A stretch of 64,000 nucleotides of DNA from Chitinophaga pinensis (GCA_945860225.1 CAMAPT010000009.1:59262-123261); one strand, 5' to 3'. Positions 33,691 to 42,945 are shown, numbered from the stretch's first letter. The notes: generated by a model from the sequence alone, not told the origin. Numbers and translations: made by a program.

Positions 33691-33723
33691 TTTGAGCAAA
33701 TTGCCAAAATTGAGTTATTTTTG
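33691..33723 (+). promoter_or_regulatory. Promoter for methylmalonyl-CoA epimerase
   Basis: TTTG (33691-33694) and TATTTTTG (33716-33723) are separated by 21 nt, matching TTG-N17-23-TAnnTTTG. Transcription would begin near 33730, which excludes the in-frame TTG at 33721 and supports the ATG at 33739 as the start codon. Confidence 0.75.
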
Positions 33724-33738
33724 AAAAAACAATGGCTT

Positions 33739-34146
33739 ATGATTAAAAAAATTGAACATATTGGCATCGCCGTTAAGAATTTAAACCATTCTAATGAACT
33801 TTTTAAAAAATTGTTTGGAGCCTCTCATTATAAAATAGAAACTGTCGAAAGTGAAGGCGTTGGCACCTCTTTTTTTATGCTTGGAGAAACCAAAATTGAA
33901 TTATTAGAAGCGACTCATCCTGAAAGCGCCATTGCTAAATTTATTGATAAAAAAGGAGAAGGTATTCATCATATTGCTTATGAAGTAGATGATATTTATG
34001 CCGAAATGGAACGTCTGAAATTGGAAGGATTTGACGTATTGAATAAAGAACCGAAAATGGGTGCCGACAATAAGTTAATTTTCTTTTTACACCCTAAAAG
34101 CACCAATGGCGTTTTAGTAGAGTTATGTCAAGAACGCAAAGACTAA
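33739..34146 (+). CDS. mce: Methylmalonyl-CoA epimerase
   Basis: 135 residues from ATG 33739; an upstream in-frame TTG lies inside the promoter. It is a vicinal-oxygen-chelate fold protein with metal ligands IEHIGIAV (His), IELLEA (Glu), GIHHIAYEV (His) and GVLVELCQ (Glu). It interconverts the R and S forms of methylmalonyl-CoA, linking succinyl-CoA with propionyl-CoA metabolism. The mutase subunits are not in the window. Length and motifs are typical. Convergent with the TonB-dependent receptor gene 13 nt away. Confidence 0.94.
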   Translation: MIKKIEHIGIAVKNLNHSNELFKKLFGASHYKIETVESEGVGTSFFMLGETKIELLEATHPESAIAKFIDKKGEGIHHIAYEVDDIYAEMERLKLEGFDVLNKEPKMGADNKLIFFLHPKSTNGVLVELCQERKD

Positions 34147-34158
34147 AATAAAGCCCAA

Positions 34159-36576
34159 TTATAATTTTAATTGAAGCGTTAGATAAAAATTAATGGGGTC
34201 GGACGGCAAAATACCCGGCCCCGGATAACCTTCAGCACGACGTGTAAAGTAGGTTTCATTTAAAAAATTGTTAATGCCAGCCGATACATTAAACATCTTA
34301 TAAGTGTATTGAGCAGAAATATCACAAATGGTATAAGCCGGAATGATACCCGTAATCGCATTAGTACTAAATTTTGAATTACTGGCATCAGCAAACTGCT
34401 CTGCTGTGTATGAACCTTGAACGGTAGAACTAAAGTTTTCGTATTTATAAGTCAGCCCACTTCTTAAAATATTTGATGGTACCAATTCAACCAATTTATT
34501 ATTAAATCCGCTTTGCTGACTGCTGACATAACGCGCATCTGTATAAGATGCATTGACGAAATAATTAAGTTTATGTTTAGATTGTTTTCTGAACAACTTT
34601 ACTAAATCCACTTCGGCAAAACATTCCGCTCCTAGATTTCGACTATCTGATATATTAGTGCGATAACGATACAAAACATACGTTGATTCATCTTCCTTCA
34701 AAATGGTACCAATTCGATTATTATAACGTAAATAATAAATACTAAAATCAACATACAAAAAATCAGTCAGAGTTAATCTAGTTCCGGCGTCAGCGGTATA
34801 ACCTGTCTCATCTTTTAAATTAGGGTCTACTCTGAAATTAGGATTTACTACCCGCATATCATTAAAATTAATAGACCGATAATTTTGACTAAAGTTAGCA
34901 TAAAGCTCCAATTGATTGATCGGTTTGCATAATACTCCTATTCCTCCCAATACAAAACTTCGATTACTGTTTCGCTCCTCCTCTCTTTTTAAATCTAAAA
35001 TAATATTGCCGGCCAAATCTTTATTAGTTTCTTTATAATATCCATTTGCCGAAGTAGAAATATATTCGAAACGTATGCCTGGTGTTATACTTAACCGCTT
35101 GGTTAACTGAAAAATATTTTCGGAAAAAACTGCTATATTTTTACTTGGAAACATATACGCACTGTGTTCTAAATTATCGGGATTCAAATAACTAAAATGA
35201 GCTTTTGAGGTGGTGTCTCCTAATCCTTGTTTACGAATCGTTTTGCCCTGATAATAGCGAGAACCTACTAAAAATACAGACGTATTACCAAACATGTAAT
35301 AACGTTTCAAATACCTTAATTCAGACCCGAAATTTTGGTACACATCTCCTAATACATCTCTTTCCATCATAGGATCAGCCCTATTAATTTGTCCTAAATA
35401 TCCTACGGTAATTCTATCAGCCAATAATCCAAAATTCATCCAACTAACTCGGGCAGAGGGAGAAAGTTTCCAATCGACAGATAAAGACGCTAAATTCCAA
35501 TTTACTTTAAACCAATTTCGGTTTCTGGTGCTTTGCGACGGGTCTTTTTCAAATTGCTTGTCTGTTAATCCTCCGGGCTGATGAGCCAAATAGGTCATAT
35601 AAGTATAGTCTCCGGTAATTTTTATTTGGGAATTTAATTGATAATTTACCGAAGCATGTGCCGTATGCATTCCAAATTCAGAATTTGGCCTCCAGCTATT
35701 TCCTTGCTTGTATTGATAAAATGTATAATAATTTATTTTTTTTACTGTACCACCAAGACTATTAAACGAATTAAATAATCCGAAAGATCCAACCGTTTGC
35801 CTCGACGTTAATTGTATTTTTTTATTTTCTTTTTGGTCAGGACCTTTTTTAAATTTAAAGTTAATAAACCCACCAAACTGTGTTCCATACTGAAGGCTGG
35901 CTGCTCCTCTAATTACTTCTATTCTATCAAGAGCTTCGGTAGGTGGTGTGTAATAACTCTCCGGATAACCCAAAGCATCGGCGCTAATATCGTAGCCATT
36001 TTGCCTTGTATTAAAATTTGAAACTCTATTTGGATTTAATCCTCTGCCCCCAATACCAAGCTGGATGCCGGCTCCATCGTTTTCAAATATATTAATACCG
36101 GCAACCTTAGCAAATACTTGTCTAGAATTATTCGTAGCTAAATTCCCATTAAGACCATTTAAATAAATAACCTCACTTTTTTTACCTGCGTATATAGATG
36201 TTCCTTCCACATTCATCAATTTACCAATACCAAACGAATTATCTTTTCCGGATTCAACAACTACCTCATCTAATAATTGCCCTAAAGACTCAAGTTGAAT
36301 ATATAATGTCGTGTCTGAGTTAATTTTTAATTTTTCTGTATACTTTTTATAACCCTCTAAAAAACAAGTTAACTCCGCGGTTCCTAAAGTAACCTGAGGT
36401 AAAATAAACTGACCTAGTACATTCGTTTCAACACTTACATTTTGACAACTAACCTTTGCGCCAATTGCGGGAGCTCCGCTAGAAATAAATACATGCCCCT
36501 GAACCACATAATGATTTTGTGCCACAGATACCTGTATCATACTATAAAAAACTATTATCAAAAACAGTAACCTCAA
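34159..36576 (-). CDS. TonB-dependent outer-membrane receptor (siderophore/iron type)
   Basis: 805 residues. Signal peptide (LLFLIIVFYSMIQVSVAQ), then a carboxypeptidase-like regulatory domain (about 22-100, VQGHVFISSGAPAIGAKVSC ... TTLYIQL). The plug domain (about 125-245) contains VIYLNGLNGNLATNNSRQVF and IEVIRGAASLQYGTQFGGFI, and a 22-strand barrel ends in the aromatic FYLTLQLKL. The resemblance is to FecA-like iron(III)-chelate receptors. Uptake is energised by TonB-ExbBD. It is the last gene of the imelysin, HTTM and receptor transcript (gap of 3 nt from HTTM), which makes iron or a metal complex the likely cargo. Confidence 0.93.
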   Translation of the reverse strand: MRLLFLIIVFYSMIQVSVAQNHYVVQGHVFISSGAPAIGAKVSCQNVSVETNVLGQFILPQVTLGTAELTCFLEGYKKYTEKLKINSDTTLYIQLESLGQLLDEVVVESGKDNSFGIGKLMNVEGTSIYAGKKSEVIYLNGLNGNLATNNSRQVFAKVAGINIFENDGAGIQLGIGGRGLNPNRVSNFNTRQNGYDISADALGYPESYYTPPTEALDRIEVIRGAASLQYGTQFGGFINFKFKKGPDQKENKKIQLTSRQTVGSFGLFNSFNSLGGTVKKINYYTFYQYKQGNSWRPNSEFGMHTAHASVNYQLNSQIKITGDYTYMTYLAHQPGGLTDKQFEKDPSQSTRNRNWFKVNWNLASLSVDWKLSPSARVSWMNFGLLADRITVGYLGQINRADPMMERDVLGDVYQNFGSELRYLKRYYMFGNTSVFLVGSRYYQGKTIRKQGLGDTTSKAHFSYLNPDNLEHSAYMFPSKNIAVFSENIFQLTKRLSITPGIRFEYISTSANGYYKETNKDLAGNIILDLKREEERNSNRSFVLGGIGVLCKPINQLELYANFSQNYRSINFNDMRVVNPNFRVDPNLKDETGYTADAGTRLTLTDFLYVDFSIYYLRYNNRIGTILKEDESTYVLYRYRTNISDSRNLGAECFAEVDLVKLFRKQSKHKLNYFVNASYTDARYVSSQQSGFNNKLVELVPSNILRSGLTYKYENFSSTVQGSYTAEQFADASNSKFSTNAITGIIPAYTICDISAQYTYKMFNVSAGINNFLNETYFTRRAEGYPGPGILPSDPINFYLTLQLKL

Positions 36577-36579
36577 CTT

Positions 36580-37938
36580 TTAATGATTTTTAGGCATTGG
36601 TAATATCCACCGTTTAGGTTTAAAATTATCTACTTCATGGCTTAGCACAGTGGACTTGTCAACAATTAAAGCACTGGGTTTTCCATTAAGGGTAACGTAA
36701 GATTCTGCCAACACCTCAGCGTCTTTCAATCCATTTTTTTCATATTCTTTTTTTAATAGGTGAGCATATTGTATCAGCATATCGGGTTGTGTGGCCATCA
36801 TTTTTTCTTGCATCGGAGTCAAGAAATCACAATTACTGATTTCTATCTCTTTGCCACTATGCTTATCTCTTACATAAAAAAATGCGGTACCTGCTTTCTC
36901 CATCAACATCACGCGCCAAGAAAAACGGAATCCTTGTTCTGTCCAAAATAAATTTTCATCATAAAATAAGTACCTAAAAGGGAGTGCTAATTGAACACTA
37001 AAATGCACAACCATCAACCATTTTAATAACTTTACTTGAAGTGTATCAGGTTGATAAACAGATTCAGTAACCGGTAACATGTTTAGTTTTAGTAGCTGTC
37101 TCAAAAAATTAATTAACCAAATATGAAACTTCTCACTAAAAAAAATAGTTGTTAAGCAAATCATCACGTAAGGAAACATCCCTATATTAAAGAACAAAGA
37201 TGTGGCTAAATGAAAAATTATTACAAAAAAATACGCCGGTTTTATGGTCCTCTCCGAAAACAAGAAAAAAGGAATTAAAATATCATATATACAACCAAAC
37301 CAACTAAATGCATAAGCTACCCATTCTTTGGTTAAATACTTTCCTATCAAAGGCATTTCGCTATGAGCTGGTAACCATATTTTTAAAGGCATTGCTTCTA
37401 CCAACCAATCTGAATTAATTTTGGCTATTCCGGCAAAAAAATAAACGATAAATACCTGCATTTTAATGATTAGCAAAAAGTAATTCGGGATATGGCTTAC
37501 CTGAATAGCTTGCTTACGCCATGAATCAATTGAAAAATAACGATGAGCCGGCAAAAAAATCATTAATAAACTAACAATACTGATAAAATAATAATGATTT
37601 AAATAATTTGTTTTATCAATTAATTCGACGTAGGTAAATGTTAGAAAAAATAAAATACTCGATAAGCGGTAAAAAAAACCAACTGTAATGCACAATGCAG
37701 CCAAAGCCATCAAAATAAATAAGGCATACATTCCCGTTTCCCCAAAGGGTTTTACCCATTCGAAACCATAATAAGAGAAAAACACCTTAGGTTTAATATA
37801 CATGTCATATACCCAACCTTTACCTATGAAACGTATAATGGAAGCCAACATTAACAAACCGAAGGCTATTCTAAAAACAGCTAAGGGAGCAATGTGTACT
37901 GATTTTGTGAAATAAGTTTTAATTCGGTTAATCGCCAT
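36580..37938 (-). CDS. HTTM protein, vitamin K-dependent gamma-carboxylase homologue
   Basis: About 452 residues from the ATG at 37938; a start 45 nt earlier is open but overlaps imelysin more. Several membrane helices occupy the first 300 residues. It matches human gamma-glutamyl carboxylase in its best conserved parts: NYLNHYYF (the human NH at His160), ANRYWSVD-like PAHRYFSIDSW, the catalytic-Lys segment YFFAGIAKINSDW (Lys173 here, human Lys218), IGMFPYVMI, and FWTEQGFRFSWRVMLMEK after the helices. The family oxidises vitamin K hydroquinone to drive Glu carboxylation. Bacteroidota make menaquinone, so a reduced quinone is available. Whether it carboxylates anything is unknown. Overlaps imelysin by 11 nt. 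Confidence 0.88.
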   Translation of the reverse strand: MAINRIKTYFTKSVHIAPLAVFRIAFGLLMLASIIRFIGKGWVYDMYIKPKVFFSYYGFEWVKPFGETGMYALFILMALAALCITVGFFYRLSSILFFLTFTYVELIDKTNYLNHYYFISIVSLLMIFLPAHRYFSIDSWRKQAIQVSHIPNYFLLIIKMQVFIVYFFAGIAKINSDWLVEAMPLKIWLPAHSEMPLIGKYLTKEWVAYAFSWFGCIYDILIPFFLFSERTIKPAYFFVIIFHLATSLFFNIGMFPYVMICLTTIFFSEKFHIWLINFLRQLLKLNMLPVTESVYQPDTLQVKLLKWLMVVHFSVQLALPFRYLFYDENLFWTEQGFRFSWRVMLMEKAGTAFFYVRDKHSGKEIEISNCDFLTPMQEKMMATQPDMLIQYAHLLKKEYEKNGLKDAEVLAESYVTLNGKPSALIVDKSTVLSHEVDNFKPKRWILPMPKNH

Positions 37939-39049
37939 CGCCGTCTTGGTAGGTAATAATAATTCCCATAACAGAAGGAGCATCTGTTTTTAGCAATACC
38001 AATAGTTTAACAATTTCTACATAAGCTGCATCTATTGCCTGAACATCTGTAGAAACAGTATTTGACAAAGGTTCCTGAATTAACCCAAGTTTTGATTTAG
38101 CAATAGAAAATTGATTTTTGATGGCATTGTTTAGTGTTCCTGAGGTATGTTGCGCTTTTAATGCATCCAGGTAATCGTCCAATCCCAATCCATCAGAACC
38201 GGTGATTGAACGTCCCAAATATACATTTTCGAGATTTTGCAAACATTGTTTGGCTAACTGAACTGAATAATTCTGGGCATAATACGCTTCACATTTTTCA
38301 GGTAATACAACTCCCATAGATTTTTTTCCGGCGGGTATGCCTATTTTCGCATTTTTTAGTGCGTCTAATTCATAGTTTAATTGATTGACTATCATTCCCA
38401 AGGAACTACCTATTTCTGACCCCGTTGAAGCCACAAACGTGCCTTTGTATGAATTATTCCATGAATTAATTACTGTATTTAATTTGGTTTGCATTTCGTT
38501 CAAACAGTTTGAAATATACGCTGAACGATTAGTAGCTTGAGCATTTGAATCAAACAAACTAACGATAGTAGCATCCGATTGAGATTTACCAAACAATAAA
38601 TAATCTATAGCCGGAAATCCCTTAGCATCCAAATTAGCAACCAAATTAAGATCATAATTTCCTGTACTTATATTTGCTTTAATTTGACTCGTATCGCATG
38701 GATACGTATTAAAACTAGCGCGGATAAATTCATTTTCCGAAGGCCCAAATTCAAAACTAGATATATATTGAAATGCACTATATGCGCGAATAAATCTTTG
38801 TCTGGCAGTTATTAAATTAACGGTGTTTTTAGTTTGCAAAAAATCAGTATAAGCCAACGCAAATGAATCCAAAGCCTGTTTTGATCGAACAAAATTAGGT
38901 GTAATGACTTGATTCGCATAATTAGATAACATCGCTGATTTATCGAAAGTACCTATCTCCTCATCTCCATCTGTTTCTTTCTTTTTACAATGAAAACACA
39001 GGGAAATAGTACCCATCAACAACACATAATATATGAATGACTTCTTCAT
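37928..39049 (-). CDS. Imelysin-family lipoprotein
   Basis: 373 residues. N-terminal lipoprotein-like signal (YVLLMGTISLCFHC), then an all-helical imelysin fold: two related helical halves (FVRSKQALDSFALAYTDF; AYSAFQYISSFEFGP; then GLGLDDYLDALKAQ). The family's GxHxxE motif is here GFPAIDYLLFG (Gly144-Asp149), so the His is Pro and the Glu is Asp. Imelysins are iron-regulated surface or periplasmic proteins linked with iron uptake, with no proven protease activity in most members. It heads a transcript continuing into HTTM and the TonB receptor and has a promoter with a distinctive palindrome. Confidence 0.93.
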   Translation of the reverse strand: MKKSFIYYVLLMGTISLCFHCKKKETDGDEEIGTFDKSAMLSNYANQVITPNFVRSKQALDSFALAYTDFLQTKNTVNLITARQRFIRAYSAFQYISSFEFGPSENEFIRASFNTYPCDTSQIKANISTGNYDLNLVANLDAKGFPAIDYLLFGKSQSDATIVSLFDSNAQATNRSAYISNCLNEMQTKLNTVINSWNNSYKGTFVASTGSEIGSSLGMIVNQLNYELDALKNAKIGIPAGKKSMGVVLPEKCEAYYAQNYSVQLAKQCLQNLENVYLGRSITGSDGLGLDDYLDALKAQHTSGTLNNAIKNQFSIAKSKLGLIQEPLSNTVSTDVQAIDAAYVEIVKLLVLLKTDAPSVMGIIITYQDGDGD

Positions 39050-39073
39050 AAATGTTACAACTTATTTAATCTA

Positions 39074-39123
39074 TAAAAATGCAATCTAATTAACAATTAC
39101 TCAATACCTAAAAAAAGGTATTG
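39074..39123 (-). promoter_or_regulatory. Promoter and palindromic operator of the imelysin operon
   Basis: CAATACC-N8-GGTATTG (39102-39123) with an A-rich spacer. On the minus strand its TTG end forms the -33 element, followed after 20 nt by CATTTTTA (39081-39074), a weak -7 box. The layout is identical to the DUF4856 promoter at 40360-40408. The predicted leader to the ATG at 39049 is about 18 nt. Confidence 0.72.
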
Positions 39124-39185
39124 TTTGTTTTCATTGCAAACCCACCATATAACAAAATCTGAGAGCTAATTGTTTTATGTTTCCA

Positions 39186-40325
39186 TTATGGAATTAACGA
39201 TGCATTCAAATTAAACACCATGGCTAATTTATTAATCGAATTATCTAAATTTGATGGAACCAAATTATATAAGTTTGTTCCTAAATAACCTTCTAATATT
39301 AAGATATCTGCATCAGAAATAGTTTTAGACGGATTGTACTTAAAAGCAGCGATAAATCCATGTGCTTCAGATAAATTATGGTGAAGAGTCGCAATATCTG
39401 ATAAATTTGTTTTAGCTCCTTTTAAGTAACTAATACATTTAGCGGCAATTACTTTTTCCCAATTAGCTATTACCGCGTCTCTATTAGCATCGCGTCTTGT
39501 GGCATCACCATTACATATAGCTGCTCTGCCTTTTAAAAATCCATCCATGATAAGGGCATTTGATCCAATAGCTGAATTAACCGCATTACAATAACTTCCC
39601 CAGTATTTTAATCCTGTGACATTTGTCGGAAAATCTACTGGCACTCCAAAATAACCAAAGGCTTCATCCCATGCTTTTTCTTGAGCTGTTACTCCATTTA
39701 TTTTAGTGACATTATCATACGTAGCAATGTTTTTTAAAATCGTCATGGCTTGAGAATACAACACAGCGCCCATTAATCCTTTTTCTGCCAACTCTTTGTA
39801 TTCCAATCCATTAGCATCAACCAAAACGGCGCGACTAGATGTTATTAATTTTCCCTTTACACCACTTGATGCTGAAGACGTAGTAGGATTTGTGGCAGCG
39901 GTTGCACTAGCCCCCACTGCATCATCAAAACTTGCTTCAAGAGTGCTTACAAAAGAAAATGCATTATTGGTTTTTTCTTTTAAATTAACCCCACTTGCAC
40001 TTAACCCTACTGTTGTAAATTGAGAAGCCGCATTGGCATACATATCTTTCAATTTTTGAGCATCTAAAGTAGGTTGCGTCGTTTGTGTAGTGGTATGAGT
40101 AGAGCGAATATAAGCGGTTAATTCACCTAACATCGCAATACGTTGGGTTGAAGTTGTAAAGTCTGCTCCCGAAAAATTATAGCTCGTTGGAATGGTGTAG
40201 GATGGTCCTGACGATGCAGGTTTTTCTTCTTCGGGTTCAATATTATCTTTTTTACAAGACGTTTGAAATAATAACACAGATAATGAGAATGCTACTAAAA
40301 TTCTTGTTTTGTATATGAATGTCAT
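39186..40325 (-). CDS. DUF4856 lipoprotein
   Basis: 379 residues, with a lipoprotein signal (VAFSLSVLLFQTSC) followed by KKDNIEPEEEKP. The mature part starts with the family pattern YTIPTSYNFSGADF, and continues as a helical protein (MLGELTAYIRST, ANAASQFTTVGLS, KLKDMYAN). The later GLEYKELAEKGLMGAVLYSQ, WDEAFGYFGVP and EKVIAAKCISYL segments resemble the repeated helical pairs of imelysins. DUF4856 proteins commonly accompany imelysins in Bacteroidota. It ends 137 nt upstream of the imelysin gene, which has its own promoter of the same design. The function is not known; a metal-related role follows from its neighbours. Confidence 0.88.
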   Translation of the reverse strand: MTFIYKTRILVAFSLSVLLFQTSCKKDNIEPEEEKPASSGPSYTIPTSYNFSGADFTTSTQRIAMLGELTAYIRSTHTTTQTTQPTLDAQKLKDMYANAASQFTTVGLSASGVNLKEKTNNAFSFVSTLEASFDDAVGASATAATNPTTSSASSGVKGKLITSSRAVLVDANGLEYKELAEKGLMGAVLYSQAMTILKNIATYDNVTKINGVTAQEKAWDEAFGYFGVPVDFPTNVTGLKYWGSYCNAVNSAIGSNALIMDGFLKGRAAICNGDATRRDANRDAVIANWEKVIAAKCISYLKGAKTNLSDIATLHHNLSEAHGFIAAFKYNPSKTISDADILILEGYLGTNLYNLVPSNLDNSINKLAMVFNLNASLIP

Positions 40326-40359
40326 AATTTCTTTATTTAGATTAATTATAAATTGCGTT

Positions 40360-40408
40360 CAAAAATAGAATATACCTCGTGATTGACCAATACCTAAAAA
40401 ATGGTATT
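40360..40408 (-). promoter_or_regulatory. Promoter and palindromic operator of the DUF4856 gene
   Basis: On the minus strand: palindrome AATACC-N8-GGTATT (40408-40389), whose end contributes to the -33 TTG (40390-40388), then 20 nt, then TATTTTTG (40367-40360), a perfect -7 box. The palindrome centre lies about 11 nt upstream of the -33 element, the position expected of a class II activator site. The same site and spacing occur upstream of the imelysin gene. Confidence 0.78.
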
Positions 40409-40510
40409 CGAATGGCTAGGTTTATATATACCTAAAACATAAACTTATAATACTTACCTTAACAATTTTAAAACACGATTAAACGTATCGTTAGATAAGT
40501 TTCGTTTTAA

Positions 40511-41779
40511 ATGGCCCGAAATCGCTTTATGGAAATAAAAGAACCTATCAAACTTTCTAAATATCAAATACTAGTCGTTTTATTACTCGCACTTACTCAA
40601 TTTACGGTTGTATTAGATTTTATGGTGATGTCTCCATTGGGAGATTTGTTAATGAAATCGATGAGCTTAAAAACATCTCAATTTGGATTTGCCGTATCAA
40701 GCTATGCGTTTAGTGCAGGTATAGCCGGATTTTTAACAGCAGGTTTTGCCGACAGATATGACCGCAAAAAACTATTACTATTTTTTTACATTGGTTTTAT
40801 TTTGGGCACTTTATTTTGTGGGGTAACAACCTCTTACCCTATGCTCATTGCAGCAAGAATAGTAACCGGTTTATTTGGAGGTGTTATCGGATCCATCTCA
40901 ATGGCTATTGTAGCCGATTTATTTTTATTAGAACAACGTGGGCGTGTGATGGGATTTTTACAAATGGGATTTGGAGCCAGTCAAGTATTAGGTATTCCTA
41001 TCAGCTTATTTTTAGCTAATTCATTTGGATGGCAATCACCTTTTTTAATGATAGTGGCATTAGCAAGCTTTATTTGGATGGTACTTATTTTTAAACTAAA
41101 ACCCATTAATGAACATCTCAAAGTCAAAAATGATCGTAATCCTTGGCATCATTTAAAACACACCATTGCTCAAAAAGATTATCGTATCGGATTTATGTCA
41201 ACGGCTTTGCTATCATTAGGAGGATACATGATGATGCCTTGGGGAAGCGCATTTGCAGTAAATAATTTGCATGTTACAACCAAACAATTACCTATATTAT
41301 TTATGGTGGCCGGCATAGCTGCTTTACTTATTATGCCCATTATTGGTAAACTCAGTGATAAAATGGACAAATTTAAATTATTTGCCCTCGCTTCCATTTG
41401 GATGATTATAGTGGTTTTGGTATATACACGATTGACTCCTGTTCCTTTTGGTATAGTCATGATCATGAACGTGTTGATGATGATAGGAATTATGAGCCGA
41501 ACAGTTCCTTCTATGGCTTTAGCATCATCTTTACCAAAAATGCAAGACAGAGGGGCATTTATGAGTATTAATTCTTCTTTACAACAAATTTCGGGTGGCG
41601 TAGCGGCCGCTATTGGCGGAATGGTTGTGGTTCAAAAAGATAAATTTAGTCCATTAGAACGGTATGACACATTAGGTTTATTAATTACCATTATTCTTTT
41701 AATTGCAATATACTTGGTATATAAAGTTAACCAGATTGTGAAACGAAGAGCCAAAGCAACAACCCACCCTTTGTCATAA
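40511..41779 (+). CDS. MFS drug/metabolite exporter
   Basis: 422 residues with 12 predicted membrane helices, beginning near residue 18 (YQILVVLLLALTQFTVVLDF). The major facilitator signature DRYDRKKLLLFFYIG (loop 2-3) and RIVTGLFGGVIGSISMAIVADLF (helix 4) are clear; DFMVMSPLG resembles the Asp-containing helix 1 of proton-coupled drug exporters. An ATG 18 nt downstream is an alternative start. Substrate unknown. Divergent from the DUF4856 operon with 185 nt between; a half-site TATATACCTAAAAC near 40427-40440 lies upstream. Confidence 0.92.
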   Translation: MARNRFMEIKEPIKLSKYQILVVLLLALTQFTVVLDFMVMSPLGDLLMKSMSLKTSQFGFAVSSYAFSAGIAGFLTAGFADRYDRKKLLLFFYIGFILGTLFCGVTTSYPMLIAARIVTGLFGGVIGSISMAIVADLFLLEQRGRVMGFLQMGFGASQVLGIPISLFLANSFGWQSPFLMIVALASFIWMVLIFKLKPINEHLKVKNDRNPWHHLKHTIAQKDYRIGFMSTALLSLGGYMMMPWGSAFAVNNLHVTTKQLPILFMVAGIAALLIMPIIGKLSDKMDKFKLFALASIWMIIVVLVYTRLTPVPFGIVMIMNVLMMIGIMSRTVPSMALASSLPKMQDRGAFMSINSSLQQISGGVAAAIGGMVVVQKDKFSPLERYDTLGLLITIILLIAIYLVYKVNQIVKRRAKATTHPLS

Positions 41780-41784
41780 ATCTC

Positions 41785-41814
41785 TACCGGATGCCTATAC
41801 TTTTTATAGGGGTA
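41785..41814 (+). terminator. Probable terminator after the MFS gene
   Basis: TACC...CCTATA / TATAGG..GGTA forms a broken stem of about 10 bp followed by CTTTTT, a few nt after the stop. Confidence 0.5.
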
Positions 41815-41870
41815 ACTTTTTCTAAAAATTATCTACACTCATTAAAAACGACGCACTTCTTCTTTTTTTG

Positions 41871-41900
41871 TTGTTAAAAACCTCTTTAATCATACCTTTG
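41871..41900 (+). promoter_or_regulatory. Promoter for metF-purM
   Basis: TTG (41871-41873), 19 nt, then TACCTTTG (41893-41900), a perfect TAnnTTTG. The leader of about 70 nt shows no obvious riboswitch. Confidence 0.75.
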
Positions 41901-41977
41901 CAAAACTGAATTTATATATACATATATTATATCCTTAACAGATATAGATTTGATTAAAAAAACAATAAAATCTACAA

Positions 41978-42931
41978 ATGAAAATTACCGAATATCTGAA
42001 ATCTGCGAAAGAACCATTATTTTCTATTGAAATTTTACCGCCCCTAAAAGGGAAAAGTATCCAATCTATTTACGATAGCATTGATCCTCTTATGGAGTTT
42101 AAACCTGCCTTTGTAGATGTAACTTATCACCGTGAAGAATATATTTATAAAAAACGTGATGGTGGTTATTTGGAAAAAGTCAGTATCCGTAAACGTCCAG
42201 GAACGGTTGGTATATGTGCCGCCATAATGAACAAATATGATGTAGAAGCAGTGCCTCACATTATTTGCGGAGGGTTTACCAGAGAAGAAACCGAAAACGC
42301 TTTAATCGACTTGCAATTTTTGGGCATCGACAATGTGTTGGCCTTACGTGGTGACAGTATCAAAACCGAATCTCAATTTATACCTGAACCGGGCGGACAT
42401 CAATATGCCATTGACTTAGTAAAGCAAATTCATGATATGAATAGTGGTATTTATCTGGATGAAGATATGAAAGATGCCTCTCCTACTAATTTTTGTATGG
42501 GTGTGGCCGGTTATCCGGAAAAACATTTTGAAGCTCCAAATTTATATAGTGATATGAAATGGCTAAAAGCCAAAGTAGATGCCGGTGCTGATTACATTGT
42601 AACTCAAATGTTTTTTGATAATTCAAAATATTTTGAATTTGTTGATTTATGCCGCAAAAATGATATCCATGTGCCTATTATTCCCGGTTTAAAAATATTA
42701 AGTACACGTTCACAATTAATTGCACTACCCAAAATTTTCCATATCGACTTGCCACAAGATTTATATGTAGAATTAGAAAAATGCAAAGACGATAAATCTG
42801 TTAAAGAAATCGGCATCGAATGGTGCATTCAACAATCCAAAGAACTGAAAAAAGCCAATGTGCCATGCCTACATTACTACACAATGGGCACATCAGAAAG
42901 CACCAAAAGAGTAGCGAAAGAAGTATTTTAA
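41978..42931 (+). CDS. metF: 5,10-methylenetetrahydrofolate reductase
   Basis: 317 residues, FAD-dependent TIM barrel. MetF signatures are visible: FSIEILPPLKGKS (E of the catalytic Glu motif), FVDVTYHREEY, PHIICGGFTREETENALIDL, GIDNVLALRGDS (FAD contact), FCMGVAGYPEKHFEAPN and ADYIVTQMFFDNSKYFEF. It reduces methylene-THF to methyl-THF for methionine synthesis. Followed 14 nt later by purM, so a joint folate and purine transcript is likely. Confidence 0.96.
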   Translation: MKITEYLKSAKEPLFSIEILPPLKGKSIQSIYDSIDPLMEFKPAFVDVTYHREEYIYKKRDGGYLEKVSIRKRPGTVGICAAIMNKYDVEAVPHIICGGFTREETENALIDLQFLGIDNVLALRGDSIKTESQFIPEPGGHQYAIDLVKQIHDMNSGIYLDEDMKDASPTNFCMGVAGYPEKHFEAPNLYSDMKWLKAKVDAGADYIVTQMFFDNSKYFEFVDLCRKNDIHVPIIPGLKILSTRSQLIALPKIFHIDLPQDLYVELEKCKDDKSVKEIGIEWCIQQSKELKKANVPCLHYYTMGTSESTKRVAKEVF

Positions 42932-42945
42932 AAATATAACATATT

